Below, in pieces: positions 22,880 through 31,643 of a DNA stretch of 64,000 bases. Position numbers and translations under genes: made by a program. Each line of letters starts with the position of its first letter. Position 1 is the first letter of the stretch. Origin of the DNA: Xanthomonas floridensis (GTDB taxonomy: Bacteria; Pseudomonadota; Gammaproteobacteria; Xanthomonadales; Xanthomonadaceae); NCBI RefSeq assembly GCF_001642575.1, contig NZ_LXNG01000023.1, positions 1 through 64,000 of the forward strand, in the 5' to 3' direction. The notes below the pieces were generated by a model that made no database searches, was not told the origin of the DNA, and was given only the letters and a program-made list of their open reading frames with translations.

Positions 22880-23287
22880 CTATAGCGCGTCGATATCGCC
22901 CAAGGCGTTGATCAAGCGGCGCGCGCGCTTGTCTGGCTTGCCTTCCGGCGCCCGGTAACCGGTGCGTTCGGCAGCGCGTTGCAACCGCCACTGCGCGCGT
23001 GCTTCGCGCGATGGTTCGCCCTCCACGTACAGGGCCTGCGCCACCGGCGCCGGCCCGCGGACGTCGCTGAGCCCGGCCACCGTGATCTCGAAGATTTCGC
23101 CGCCCCGGTCGATGCGCAGCTGCTCGCCGCAGCGCAGGCTGCGCGAGGGCTTGGGACGCTGGCCGCCCACGTCCACCTTGCCGGTGTCGACCGCGTTCTT
23201 GGCCAGGCTGCGCGTCTTGAAAAAGCGCGCGGCCCACAGCCACACATCCAGCCTGACCGTCGTGCCCTGTTCCAGCTCCGGATTCAT
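22880..23287 (-). CDS. hslR: Heat-shock protein 15 (S4-domain RNA-binding protein)
   Basis: This 135-residue protein is of the Hsp15 type, which rescues stalled 50S subunits still carrying peptidyl-tRNA. The ATG at 23287 precedes VRLDVWLWAARFFKTRSLA, the start of the S4 domain, which continues through VDVGGQRPKPSRSLRCGEQL. A basic tail (RARAQWRLQRAAERTGYR) follows, as in Hsp15. An in-frame extension upstream runs into the repeat array and is not coding. No strong ribosome site is visible. Confidence 0.9.
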   Translation of the reverse strand: MNPELEQGTTVRLDVWLWAARFFKTRSLAKNAVDTGKVDVGGQRPKPSRSLRCGEQLRIDRGGEIFEITVAGLSDVRGPAPVAQALYVEGEPSREARAQWRLQRAAERTGYRAPEGKPDKRARRLINALGDIDAL

Positions 23288-23400
23288 GCGTCTTGCTGTC
23301 TCGCTCTGCCTGGTAACCGATGTTTGGGCAGCGCTGCGGAACTCAAGCTGGACCGTCAACCTTGCGATGGTGACCGATTGCGTGGTCGACGGTCGGCGTG

Positions 23401-24230
23401 CCCCCATCCGCCCTGCGGGCACCTTCCCCCGCAAGCAGGGGAAGGGACCGCGGGTGGGCATGCGCAACGCCAATCCAGCAAACGCTCGCCAGCCCCGACC
23501 CGTCTTCCGCCTGCGGGAGAAGGTGGCGCGCAGCGCCGGATGAGGGACACGCCCCTGCTCTGCAGCGCATCCCGAACAGCCGGCGCAACACCGCTGAAAA
23601 GGTAGTCACCGCTGGTGTCAAACGGAGAGCGCGTCCAACGAAACTTGCAGCGCCCCCCATCCGCCCTGCGGGCACCTTCACCCGCAGGCGGGGGGAAGGA
23701 AGCGTTGCGTGCGCCCATCGCCAAGCATCCGCCAGCCCCAGCCCTTCTCCCGCTTGCGGGGGAAGGAAGCATTGCGCGCGTCCATCGCCGATCCGACAGC
23801 ACCCGTCAGCCCGGACCCTTCTCCCGCCTGCGGGAGAAGGTGGCGCGCAGCGCCGGATGAGGGACACGCTCCTGCTCTGCAGCGCATCCCGAACAGCCAG
23901 CGCAACATCTTTGCGAAGGTAGTCACCGCTGGTGTCAAACGGAGAGCGCGTCCCAACGAAACTTGCAGCACCCCCCATCCGCCCTGCGGGCACCTTCACC
24001 CGCACGCGGGGGAAAGGAAGCGTTGCCTGCGCCCATCGCCGATCCGACAGCGCGCCCGTCAGCCCCAGCCCTTCTCCCGCCTGCGGGAGAAGGTGGCGCG
24101 CAGCGCCGGATGAGGGACACGCCCCTGCTCTGCAGCGCATCCCGAACAGCCAGCGCACCATCTCTGCGAAGGCAGTCACCGCTGGCGCCGAACATAGCGC
24201 GTGCCCCAACGCAATCTGCGGCGCAAACTG
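23401..24230. repeat. Three tandem copies of a long composite repeat
   Basis: Three units begin at 23401, 23654 and 23972, each opening with CCCCCATCCGCCCTGCGGGC and containing the hairpin CTTCTCCCGCCTGCGGGAG followed by GTGGCGCGCAGCGCCGGATGA. Each then carries CTCTGCAGCGCATCCCGAAC and GTAGTCACCGCTGG or a close variant. Unit lengths are about 253, 318 and 258 bases; the middle one has an extra internal copy of the CCCGCTTGCGGG arm. The elements are imperfect palindromes of the REP/BIME kind. The array separates hslR from the MATE gene, and the long frames through it are artefacts of its GC content. Confidence 0.88.
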
Positions 24231-24297
24231 GATGGCATGCATCGGATCTCACACGGCGATGCTAGTGTGCGCAGCTTCTGCGCGACGATGCCAAGCG

Positions 24298-25773
24298 ATG
24301 CCCAAATCCGCTGTCCTGACCGAAGGCCCGATCGGCAAGAACCTGCTGTTGTTCGCGTTGCCGATCATGGCCGGCAATATCGCGCAGTCGCTCAACGGCT
24401 CGGTCAACGCCATCTGGATCGGCCGCTATCTGGGCGAAGAAGCGCTGACGGCCGCCGCCAACGCCAACAGCATCATGTTCTTCCTGATCGGTTCGGTGTT
24501 CGGCATCGGCATGGCGTCCACCATCCTGATCGGCCAGGCCATGGGCGCACGCGACATCGCCCAGGCGCGCAAGGTGATGGGAACCAGCGCGAGTTTCTTT
24601 GGCGGTCTGTCGGCGGTGATCGCCGTGCTGGGCTGGTTCCTGGCGCCGCATCTGCTCACCGCGATGGGCACGCCGGCCGCCTCGCAGGCGTTGGCCGAAG
24701 CGTATCTGCGGGTGATTTTCCTGGCGATGCCCACGCTGTACCTGTTCGCGTTTCTGTCGGCGGCGCTGCGCGGCACCGGCGATGCGCGCACGCCGTTCCG
24801 TTTCCTGTTGCTGTCGGTGCTGCTGGATATCGTCTTCAACCCGCTGCTGCTGTTCGGCATCGGCCCATTTCCCGCGCTGGGCATCGCCGGTGCGGCCTGG
24901 GCCACGCTGATCGCGCAGGTGGTCGCGCTGGTCGGGCTGCTGGTGTATCTGCGCCGGAAACGCCACATCCTGTGGTTGGGGCGGCGCGATCTGCACCTGT
25001 TCCGCATCGACACCACCATCCTGCGTGCGCTCATCGTCAAGGGCGTGCCGATGGGGCTGCAGATGGTGATGATCTCGCTGGCGATGATCGCAATGCTGTC
25101 GCTGGTCAACGGCTTCGGCACCGACACCGCTGCCGCGTACGGCGCGGCGCTGCAGCTATGGAATTACGTGCAGATGCCGGCGATGGCGGTGGGCGCGGCC
25201 TGCTCGTCGATGGCTGCGCAGAACGTGGGCGCCGGCCTGTGGGCACGCGTGGATGCCACCGCCCGCACCGGGGTCGCCGCCAACTTCCTGATGACCGGCC
25301 TGCTGATCGCGCCGTTGATCCTGTTCGACCGCTGGACCCTGGCGCTGTTCCTGCCCGAAGGTAGCGCCACCCTGGAGATCGCGCGCCATCTCAACCACAT
25401 CGCCATCTGGTCGTTCCTGCTGTTCGGGGTGAGCTTCGTGGTGTCGGGTGTGGTGCGCGCCACCGGCGCGGTGATCCCGCCGCTGCTGATCCTGGCGTTT
25501 TCGCTGTGGGGGGTGCGGGTACCGCTGGCCAATGCCCTGCTGCCGCATCTGGGCGCCGATGCGGTGTGGTGGAGCTTCCCGATCAGTTCCACCTGCTCGA
25601 TGTTGCTGTCGCTGGCGTATTACCGCTGGGGCGGCTGGCGCAAGGCCCGCATGCTGGCCACCCCGACTCACCCGTCCGCGCTGGCCGCCGCCGCCGAAGT
25701 GCCGGCACATCCGGCCTCGCCGGTCGCCGACCCGGCGCCGATCACCGACCCGGCACAGCCGCCTGCGCGTTAG
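24298..25773 (+). CDS. MATE family multidrug/Na+ efflux transporter
   Basis: This protein of about 491 residues exports drugs or metabolites in exchange for Na+ or H+. Translation most likely starts at the ATG at 24298 (PKSAVLTEGPIGKNLLLFAL), the usual MATE start, although an in-frame ATG occurs at 24259. Twelve membrane helices in two similar halves are evident, for example LPIMAGNIAQSLNGSVNAIW in the first and GVPMGLQMVMISLAMIAMLS in the second. The C-terminal tail is Pro/Ala-rich and probably cytoplasmic. Longer in-frame starts upstream lie inside the repeat array. Confidence 0.92.
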   Translation: MPKSAVLTEGPIGKNLLLFALPIMAGNIAQSLNGSVNAIWIGRYLGEEALTAAANANSIMFFLIGSVFGIGMASTILIGQAMGARDIAQARKVMGTSASFFGGLSAVIAVLGWFLAPHLLTAMGTPAASQALAEAYLRVIFLAMPTLYLFAFLSAALRGTGDARTPFRFLLLSVLLDIVFNPLLLFGIGPFPALGIAGAAWATLIAQVVALVGLLVYLRRKRHILWLGRRDLHLFRIDTTILRALIVKGVPMGLQMVMISLAMIAMLSLVNGFGTDTAAAYGAALQLWNYVQMPAMAVGAACSSMAAQNVGAGLWARVDATARTGVAANFLMTGLLIAPLILFDRWTLALFLPEGSATLEIARHLNHIAIWSFLLFGVSFVVSGVVRATGAVIPPLLILAFSLWGVRVPLANALLPHLGADAVWWSFPISSTCSMLLSLAYYRWGGWRKARMLATPTHPSALAAAAEVPAHPASPVADPAPITDPAQPPAR

Positions 25774-25866
25774 CGCCTGCGCCGCCGGCAGCTACCTGGG
25801 CGTCGCCGGCCGGTATCGAAAAGGTGCGTTCCTGCCGGTGTATAAGACACATTCCTGTCGATGTAG

Positions 25867-25985
25867 GTCGCCGACCGCGCCGTGGTGTTGATGAACCCGG
25901 AAGTGTCTTCGGTGCGCGATTCCGACCGCATCATCGGCCTGCTCGATTACAAGACCCGCAAGGCCGAGGAAGGCAAAACGGTGCT
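25867..25985 (+). pseudogene. minD: Short internal fragment of minD
   Basis: The plus strand here encodes VADRAVVLMNPEVSSVRDSD and continues RIIGLLDYKTRKAEEGKTV. This matches the conserved MinD segment (E. coli FADEAIITTNPEVSSVRDSD, then RILGILASKSRRAENG). Nothing before it (Walker motifs) or after it (membrane-targeting helix) is present, apart from a weak NPQSV echo of the following NP-x-RV region. It is therefore a relic of about 40 codons. The functional minD must be elsewhere on the chromosome. A rearrangement or partial duplication that left this piece is the simplest explanation. Confidence 0.78.
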
Positions 25986-26394
25986 GGCGTTCCTGCAGTC
26001 CGCAATCTGCAATCCGCAGAGCGTGCGGCACGAGCACACCAGGATGCGCACTCATGCCGTCGACATAGCGATGCCGTACGCGCCCGCTGGAAACGCGCAT
26101 GACCGTACATGGACCAGCAAAGCCTGCCCCATCCTTGGACCGCAACTCTGCAAAGCCGAGGCGTTTCTCGCATGCCTCAGACGCGGCCTCCCTGCTTTTG
26201 ACGGCGTTGCCGCCTCGGCGCGCTCGTCCTCGATAGCGGGTACGTGGCACTGAGCTTGCTGCAGTGCGCAGCGGGAGTCCCTGGCAATCCTGGTCGACAA
26301 CGGCACTGGCCAGGCGGTGTCGGCCAATGCCTGGCGTTGCAGGCGATCCGGGAGCCAACCCGGCCCATCGAACCCGGACCATATCGTCAGAACG

Positions 26395-26422
26395 CAGACG
26401 GCCGCCCGAAGGCGGCCGTCTG
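26395..26422 (-). terminator. Hairpin at the end of the rplS transcript
   Basis: CAGACGGCCGCC pairs perfectly with GGCGGCCGTCTG around a four-base loop, about 40 bases beyond the rplS stop on the minus strand. The bases after it (CGTTCTG) are only weakly T-rich. A second stem (GCAGGTC with GACCTGC, 26430-26447) stands between it and rplS. Together they probably end the ribosomal operon. Confidence 0.7.
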
Positions 26423-26458
26423 GCAGCAGCAGGTCGAATGACCTGCCAGCGGTGTGGC

Positions 26459-26866
26459 TTACTCGGCCTTGGCAGCAGCCTGGCGAGCGGCCTTGGCCTG
26501 TGCAGCAGCGGCCAGATCTTCCTTGATGCGGGCAGCCTTGCCTTCCAGACCACGCAGGTAGTACAGCTTGCCGGCGCGGACCTTACCGCGGCGCTTCACT
26601 TCGACCGAGTCGATGATGGCGCTGTGGGTCTGGAACACGCGCTCGACGCCGAAACCGTGCGAGATCTTGCGCACGGTGAAAGCGGAGTTCAGGCCGGCAT
26701 TCTTGGTACCGATCACCACGCCCTCATAGGCCTGCACGCGCTCGCGGTTGCCTTCCTTCACCTTGACGTTCACCACAACGGTGTCGCCCTGGTTGAATTC
26801 CGGCAGCTTGCGCTGGATCTGGGCGGCTTCGAAGTCAGCCAGGATGGTCTTGTTGAGTTTGCTCAT
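26459..26866 (-). CDS. rplS: 50S ribosomal protein L19
   Basis: L19 sits at the 30S-50S interface. The 135-residue protein starts at the ATG at 26866 ([17 protein letters not shown]), with typical segments [56 protein letters not shown] and [20 protein letters not shown]. An Ala/Lys-rich tail extends the usual 115-120 residues. It is the last gene of the rpsP-rimM-trmD-rplS block, 144 bases from trmD. A TACAAT on the minus strand at 26970-26975 may give it its own promoter. Confidence 0.98.
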
Positions 26867-27010
26867 GGTGGGCACCGCGTGTCTGGTGATATTGGACCGG
26901 CAGTCGCCGCACGGCGATTGCTCGAGGTTCGTAGGAGGGCCAGACGCAAGGCTGGCCAGCAAGCCGCATATTGTACCCCAATCAAATCTTCAAGGGCTAG
27001 GGGTGCGCCC

Positions 27011-27784
27011 TTATTTCTTGTCGCCGGGCTTATCGCCGCCTGGGTCGAGTTCGCGGCGAAACTCTTCCAGCAAGCGACGATCGTGCTTGTCCAGCCCGGC
27101 CTCGTCCAGCAGGTCCGGACGACGCAGCCAGGTCCGGCCCAGCGATTGCTGCCGACGCCAGCGCGCAATGGCCCCGTGATTGCCCGACCGCAGCACCTCC
27201 GGCACATCGCCCCAGGCATGGCTGGACGGGTGGCTGTAGTGCGGGCAGTCCAGCAGGCCCTGCGGCCCTTCGAAACTGTCCTGGGCGGCGGATTCGGCGT
27301 CATTCAACACCCCGTCCTGCAAGCGCGTCACCACATCCACCAGAACTGCCGCACCGAGCTCGCCACCGGACAGCACGTAGTCGCCGATGGAGATTTCCAT
27401 ATCCACCGCCTGGTCGAGGAAGCGCTCGTCCACGCCCTCGTAGCGGCCGCACAACAGCACCATGCGCGGCAACTGCGCCAGCTCGCGGGCGAGCGGCTGG
27501 GTGAGCGGCCGCCCCTGCGGGCTGAGGTAGATCACCGGTGCAGGACGTGGGTCGGCGGCCTGCACCGCGTCCAAACAAGCCCGCAACGGCTCGATCAACA
27601 TCACCATGCCGGGCCCGCCACCGAACGGACGATCGTCCACCCGGCGGTAGTTGCCCTGCGCATGATCGCGCGGATTCCAGCCCTGCAATTCCAGCAATCC
27701 ACGCTCCTGCGCCCGCCCGACCACGCCGAACGCCGCGCATTGCGCGATGAATTCGGGGAACAGGCTGATGACGTCGATGCGCAC
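27011..27784 (-). CDS. trmD: tRNA (guanine-37-N1)-methyltransferase TrmD
   Basis: TrmD methylates G37 of tRNAs and prevents frameshifting. The GTG at 27784 gives [11 protein letters not shown], the canonical N terminus, and about 257 residues. Trefoil-knot motifs are [23 protein letters not shown] and [13 protein letters not shown]. Another in-frame GTG at 27841 would add 19 residues that are mostly translated heptamer repeat (SPIPIPDSP), so it is less likely. No ribosome site precedes 27784, because four heptamer repeats of the GGGAATC kind sit directly against the start. This may matter for expression. Confidence 0.96.
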   Translation of the reverse strand: MRIDVISLFPEFIAQCAAFGVVGRAQERGLLELQGWNPRDHAQGNYRRVDDRPFGGGPGMVMLIEPLRACLDAVQAADPRPAPVIYLSPQGRPLTQPLARELAQLPRMVLLCGRYEGVDERFLDQAVDMEISIGDYVLSGGELGAAVLVDVVTRLQDGVLNDAESAAQDSFEGPQGLLDCPHYSHPSSHAWGDVPEVLRSGNHGAIARWRRQQSLGRTWLRRPDLLDEAGLDKHDRRLLEEFRRELDPGGDKPGDKK

Positions 27785-27786
27785 TG

Positions 27787-27814
27787 GGGAATCGGGAATC
27801 GGGATTGGGGAATG
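27787..27814. repeat. Four heptamer repeats (GGGAATC type) at the trmD start
   Basis: GGGAATC, GGGAATC, GGGATTG and GGGAATG follow each other in frame with the trmD start codon, in the 65-base rimM-trmD gap. They are the reverse complement of the CCCGATT unit of the larger array at 33850-33936. They occupy the position where the trmD ribosome site would be expected. Confidence 0.8.
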
Positions 27815-27849
27815 GGTAGAGCAAGAGCGGAGCCGATGCACCGCTTTGA

Positions 27850-28362
27850 TCAGAAATCCGGATCCCAGTCGACCACGATCAGATTGGCCTCGAAATCCAC
27901 CGACCTGACGAAGTCCGGCAACACGAACGGAATCATTCGCTCGCGATCGCCGCGTACCACCACCACGTCATTGGAACCGGTGGAAAACAGGTGCGACACC
28001 GTGCCCAGCTTGACGCCTTCGACGGTTTCGACCTGCAGGCCTTCCAGATCCACCCAGTAATACTCATCGGGCTTGGGCGGCGGCAATGCACTGCGGGGAA
28101 CAAAGATCTCGGTCCCGTGCATGGCTTCGACGGTGTCGCGGTCGGTGATATCGGGGAATACCGCAATCAGATTCTTGCCCTGATCGCGTCCACGTACCCC
28201 GCTGAGCACCGATTCCTGGCCGGACGGCGAACGCACGATCCACGGTTGATAGCGGAAGATCGCACTGCGCGGTTCGGTCCAGGATTCGAGCTTGAGCTCG
28301 CCCTTGACACCAAAAGCGCCGACTATCCTGCCTAACAGGATGCGGCGCTCGGTCGGCTTCAT
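27850..28362 (-). CDS. rimM: Ribosome maturation factor RimM
   Basis: RimM (170 residues) assists maturation of the 30S head and binds S19. The start ATG at 28362 is followed by [23 protein letters not shown], the N-terminal beta-barrel signature. The PRC barrel is seen as [20 protein letters not shown] and [20 protein letters not shown]. It ends DWDPDF. It lies between rpsP and trmD with short gaps, in the universal order. Confidence 0.97.
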   Translation of the reverse strand: MKPTERRILLGRIVGAFGVKGELKLESWTEPRSAIFRYQPWIVRSPSGQESVLSGVRGRDQGKNLIAVFPDITDRDTVEAMHGTEIFVPRSALPPPKPDEYYWVDLEGLQVETVEGVKLGTVSHLFSTGSNDVVVVRGDRERMIPFVLPDFVRSVDFEANLIVVDWDPDF

Positions 28363-28405
28363 CTGTGTCGACTCTGGGCCAGGCAGCGATGCCTGGCCCT
28401 CAAGA

Positions 28406-28666
28406 TCAGGCCGCAGCGGCCTGGGACTTGGACGCTTCGCGATACAGGTTACGCACCTTGTCGGTCAGCTGTGCACCATTGCCAACCCAATGGTCGACAC
28501 GGGCGATATCGAGCACGATGCGCGGTTCGGCGCCCTGCGCAACCGGGTTGTAGTAACCCAGACGCTCGATGTTGCGGCCGTCGCGCGCGCTGCGCACGTC
28601 GGTCACGATGATGTGGTAGAACGGACGCTTCTTGGCGCCGCCGCGGGTCAGTCGAATCTTGACCAT
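28406..28666 (-). CDS. rpsP: 30S ribosomal protein S16
   Basis: S16 (86 residues) is an early 30S assembly protein. It starts at the ATG at 28666 ([20 protein letters not shown]), with [14 protein letters not shown] and an Ala/Lys-rich tail. It is the first gene of the operon, with a recognisable promoter 50-80 bases upstream. Confidence 0.98.
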   Translation of the reverse strand: MVKIRLTRGGAKKRPFYHIIVTDVRSARDGRNIERLGYYNPVAQGAEPRIVLDIARVDHWVGNGAQLTDKVRNLYREASKSQAAAA

Positions 28667-28718
28667 GGTGTCGTTTTCCTGAGTTGCCCAGTCGCCAGAG
28701 TGGCGCGGTAAGCCGGCG

Positions 28719-28747
28719 ATTATAGCGGGCCGCGCCAGCGAAGCCAA
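28719..28747 (-). promoter_or_regulatory. Promoter of the rpsP-rimM-trmD-rplS operon
   Basis: On the minus strand TTGGCT (28747-28742) is followed after exactly 17 bases by a perfect TATAAT (28724-28719), 53 bases upstream of the rpsP start. This fits a sigma-70 promoter: four of six matches at -35 and six of six at -10. Confidence 0.75.
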
Positions 28748-28775
28748 GCCACCCCGCGCAACTGCGTCAGATCAC

Positions 28776-29573
28776 TCAGATCCCTTGCCAGGCATGGGTT
28801 TGCAGGGCCCGCGCCAGCAGCGGCAGTTGCGCCGCATGCGGACCCCAGCGTGCCGGCCCCAGCGCGACAATGGCCTGCTGCCCACGTGCATTGCAGGCAA
28901 ATGCGCCATCGAAACGGTCCAGCTCGCCGAGCTCCACCGGCCGGCTCACCTGGGCGATGCCCAAGGTTTTCAGGCCGGACTGCAGCAATTGTTGCCGCGT
29001 GCCCAGCAGCGTCGGCCCCTGCGGCCACACCACTGCGCCGCGCTCCCACAGCCCCAGATTCCAGAACGCCCCCTCCAGCACCCTGCCCTGCCGATCCTGC
29101 AGCACCACATCGTCGTGGTCCGCCTGCATGGCCAGGCGGCGCAGGTGCAGCAGCGGAAACGTGCCGACATGCTTGAGTTCCGGCCGTTCGCGTACGTAAT
29201 CGGTCACCTGTACGCGCAGACCGGTTTCGGGCATCTCCGCCGGCGGCGAGATGGCGACCAGCACATCCAGTGCGACCTCGCGCAAGGGGTTGCGGAAATC
29301 GTAATCGGGCGCGAACACGGTGACGCGCAGGCTGGCATCGGCCATCGCCGATGCTGCCAGCGCGGCACGCAGGTGCGACCGCAGCTGCTGCGGTTCCAGC
29401 TCTTGGCCAAACAGCGCGCGAGTTCCCTGCTGCAGGCGCTGCAAATGCAGATCCAGCCCCAGCGTGGCGCCGCTGCGGACCTGCAACGTGGTGAAGTGGC
29501 CGTAGTTGATCAGCGCCGCGGCGCCGAGTTGCTGCGCGCTGGCCGGTGCGCCGTTGCAGAAGATCAGCGACAT
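28776..29573 (-). CDS. pabC: Aminodeoxychorismate lyase (PLP fold type IV)
   Basis: PabC converts 4-amino-4-deoxychorismate to p-aminobenzoate and pyruvate for folate synthesis. The 265-residue protein starts at the ATG at 29573 (SLIFCNGAPASAQQLG), overlapping the upstream nitronate monooxygenase gene by 10 bases. The fold IV pattern is clear: GHFTTLQVRSGATLGLDLHLQRL near the start, the likely PLP Lys in ELKHVGTFPLLHLRR, and DDVVLQDRQGRVLEGAFWNL and LLGTRQQLL further on. A branched-chain or D-amino-acid aminotransferase is less likely because of the short length. Confidence 0.85.
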   Translation of the reverse strand: MSLIFCNGAPASAQQLGAAALINYGHFTTLQVRSGATLGLDLHLQRLQQGTRALFGQELEPQQLRSHLRAALAASAMADASLRVTVFAPDYDFRNPLREVALDVLVAISPPAEMPETGLRVQVTDYVRERPELKHVGTFPLLHLRRLAMQADHDDVVLQDRQGRVLEGAFWNLGLWERGAVVWPQGPTLLGTRQQLLQSGLKTLGIAQVSRPVELGELDRFDGAFACNARGQQAIVALGPARWGPHAAQLPLLARALQTHAWQGI

Positions 29574-30655
29574 AACAGTGCCTGCGCCTGCTCCCACCAC
29601 TGCGTGACCAGTTCGCCGGCCGGTTGCGCGGGCGCCATCCAGGCCGACTGCCCGGCCCAGGCCTGCAGTGCGTCCAGGCGGTTGTCGTGGACGGCGGCCT
29701 GACGCATCGGTGCAGTCAGCGCGCGCTGCACCGGATACGGTGCCGGCGACGGTGCATCCGCCGCGCTGGCGGCCTGCACATAAGGCGTTGCCAGCGCGCG
29801 ACCGAGTCGCCCGGAGAATGCGCGAGTGGGCTGGGTCTGCTCGGGCTCGGACGCGGCCAGCGCGTTGGCCCAGGCGCCGGGCAGTGCCGCTTCGGGCGTG
29901 CGCAGCAGGCCGGTGCCGATCTGCACGGCGCTTGCGCCCAACGTCAGCGCCGCGGCAATGCCGCGCGCGTCGGCGATACCGCCTGCGGCGATCACCGGGA
30001 TATCCAGCCGATCGACCAGCCGCGGCACCAGCGCGAACAAGCCGGTCATCTGGCGCTCGGCCTGGCCGGCAGCGAACGCGCCGCGGTGGCCGCCGGCTTC
30101 CGCGCCCTGCGCAACCACCGCATCGGCGCCGGCATCCTGTGCCGTACGCGCCTCCTGCAGGGTCGTGGCGCAGGCGAACCAGGCAATGCCGGCCGCTCTC
30201 AGTCGCGCCACCTGATCGGGACGAAACACGCCCATGATCGAGGAGGCCACCGCCGGGCGGGCAGCGAGCAAGGCGTCGAACTGGGCATCGAAGTCGGCAG
30301 GTGCAGCGTCGCCAGCCGAGTCGGGGATGGGCGGACCCCATTGCGCGAGAAACGCACGCACACGCGCTTCCGCTACCGCATCGCGCGCGGGCACCGGGTC
30401 AGGAATCCAGAGATTGATCTGTGCAGGGCCCGCACTCACCTCACCGAAGGCGGCCATCCACGCAACGATGTCCTGCGGCTGCGACAACACCGCCCCCATC
30501 GCCCCCATGCCACCGGCGTTGGCAACCGCCGCCGACAACGGCACCGGGCAGGCGCCGGCCATGGGGCTGAGCAGGATCGGGACGCGCACGCCAAAGCGCT
30601 CGCAAAAATGGGCGACGTGTGAGTACGGGCCATCCGATGCGAGCGACTGTGTCAT
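29564..30655 (-). CDS. Nitronate monooxygenase family protein
   Basis: This is a flavin enzyme of 363 residues in the NMO/2-nitropropane dioxygenase family, which oxidises nitronates; some members act elsewhere in metabolism. The ATG at 30655 (TQSLASDGPYSHVAHFCERFG) starts it. Family signatures are PILLSPMAGACPVPLSAAV, NAGGMGAMGA, AQGAEAGGHRGAF (phosphate and FMN binding) and PVIAAGGIADARGIAAALTLGA then VQIGTGLL. The 3' end overlaps pabC by 10 bases, so the two are co-translated. A link to folate is not established. Confidence 0.88.
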   Translation of the reverse strand: MTQSLASDGPYSHVAHFCERFGVRVPILLSPMAGACPVPLSAAVANAGGMGAMGAVLSQPQDIVAWMAAFGEVSAGPAQINLWIPDPVPARDAVAEARVRAFLAQWGPPIPDSAGDAAPADFDAQFDALLAARPAVASSIMGVFRPDQVARLRAAGIAWFACATTLQEARTAQDAGADAVVAQGAEAGGHRGAFAAGQAERQMTGLFALVPRLVDRLDIPVIAAGGIADARGIAAALTLGASAVQIGTGLLRTPEAALPGAWANALAASEPEQTQPTRAFSGRLGRALATPYVQAASAADAPSPAPYPVQRALTAPMRQAAVHDNRLDALQAWAGQSAWMAPAQPAGELVTQWWEQAQALLCR

Positions 30656-30662
30656 GACGACC

Positions 30663-31490
30663 TCAGCGATGGCCTTCGAGGAGTTGCACGATCCTGGGCC
30701 ACTGCATCTGCCACGCCAGGTCGAGCGCACTCTTTCCCGAGGGCGTGCGTAGGGACGCATCTGCGCCGTGCTTGAGCAGCAGCGAAACCGGCCGGTAATT
30801 GCCAGCCTGGGCCTCGCGCTGCAATAAGGTCCAACCCGCATCATCGCGAAAATGCACCATGTCGGGCTGATCGCGCAGGGCCTGATCGAACTGGGGCCCC
30901 ATGCTTTCACTCATCGGATGCTCGCGCTCGGACGGATCCCGTTCCGCTGCGGCAGGCTGTGCCGGCTTGCGACCAACTAGCTTGTCGAACAGGCCACCTT
31001 TACGCTCCTGCACAGGTTTAGGCACCAGGCGCACTTCGCCCAGCTCAGCGAAGTCCAGGCCCCACGCGACATCGTGCTCGATCTGTTCGGCCGGCGACAT
31101 CGCGCGACGCATCGCATCGATGGTATGGCCACCGTAAGCCAGCCCATCGATGACGTACATCCAGTCTCCCAGTTCGCCGATCGGCGCAGACACCGCCTCC
31201 CCAGCGGATAGCCCCGAGATCCAAGCCGGTTTATTGACCAGCTTGCCGGACAGCTGGTCACCGTCGAACTGCACGTCCGATACCCACATGTGCTCATGCG
31301 AAGGCACACCAACCGCGGATGCGTCGGTGGCAAACGGCAGTTTGATCGCTGCCAATGACAACGCCGGCACGATCCGGCGATATTCCCAGGACAGTTCACG
31401 CCAGAAAAACTTGAACGTCGCGCGCGCATCGACGTACGCCGCCAACATCGCGGCATCGTCCTGGGCGGAGTACGTACGGCTTTCGGTCAT
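30663..31490 (-). CDS. DUF2314-ankyrin fusion protein
   Basis: This 275-residue protein joins an N-terminal DUF2314 domain (ATFKFFWRELSWE, then EHMWVSDVQFDGDQLSG, LGDWMYVIDGLAYGGHTIDA and RRAMSPAEQIEH) to a C-terminal ankyrin part (DDAGWTLLQREAQAGNYRPV, then LLLKHGADASLRTPSGKSAL). A charged linker near residues 170-195 (RKGGLFDKLVGRKP) separates them. No signal peptide is present. It ends 7 bases before the nitronate monooxygenase gene, so they may be one transcript. DUF2314 has no proven function; the ankyrins suggest protein binding. Confidence 0.88.
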   Translation of the reverse strand: MTESRTYSAQDDAAMLAAYVDARATFKFFWRELSWEYRRIVPALSLAAIKLPFATDASAVGVPSHEHMWVSDVQFDGDQLSGKLVNKPAWISGLSAGEAVSAPIGELGDWMYVIDGLAYGGHTIDAMRRAMSPAEQIEHDVAWGLDFAELGEVRLVPKPVQERKGGLFDKLVGRKPAQPAAAERDPSEREHPMSESMGPQFDQALRDQPDMVHFRDDAGWTLLQREAQAGNYRPVSLLLKHGADASLRTPSGKSALDLAWQMQWPRIVQLLEGHR

Positions 31491-31583
31491 CTGTCCATCT
31501 CGAAGTAAGCGCCGCTGGCCACGCCAGGCGAACGTTGGTCGGCCGCCGGCACGAGGCAGGCGCTAGCGCGGCATGGCGGCAGT

Positions 31584-31643
31584 TTTCAACACCTGAATTA
31601 AGCCGACCCGCGAAGCGGGTTCGGCTTGAATGAATTGTTAGGC
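31584..31643 (-). other. Integron attC recombination site
   Basis: On the minus strand this 60-base element opens with GCCTAAC (31643-31637) and closes with GTTGAAA (31590-31584). Between them AAGCCGA pairs with TCGGCTT and CCCGC pairs with GCGGG around a TTC loop, leaving one unpaired A in one arm. This layout (R''-L''-loop-L'-R' with an extrahelical base) and the wording AATTCATTCAAGCCGA, CCGCTTCGCGG closely follow known gene-cassette attC sites such as that of aadA. The outer R' core departs from GTTRRRY only in its last base. The stop codon of the gene at 31638 lies inside the R'' core, as is normal for cassettes. Confidence 0.85.

Larger units (their letters stand above)
25774..26458. 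other. Intergenic region containing a minD relic
   Basis: About 685 bases between the MATE gene and rplS. Apart from the minD fragment at 25867-25985 and the hairpins before rplS, no gene or family resemblance was seen on either strand. Confidence 0.5.
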
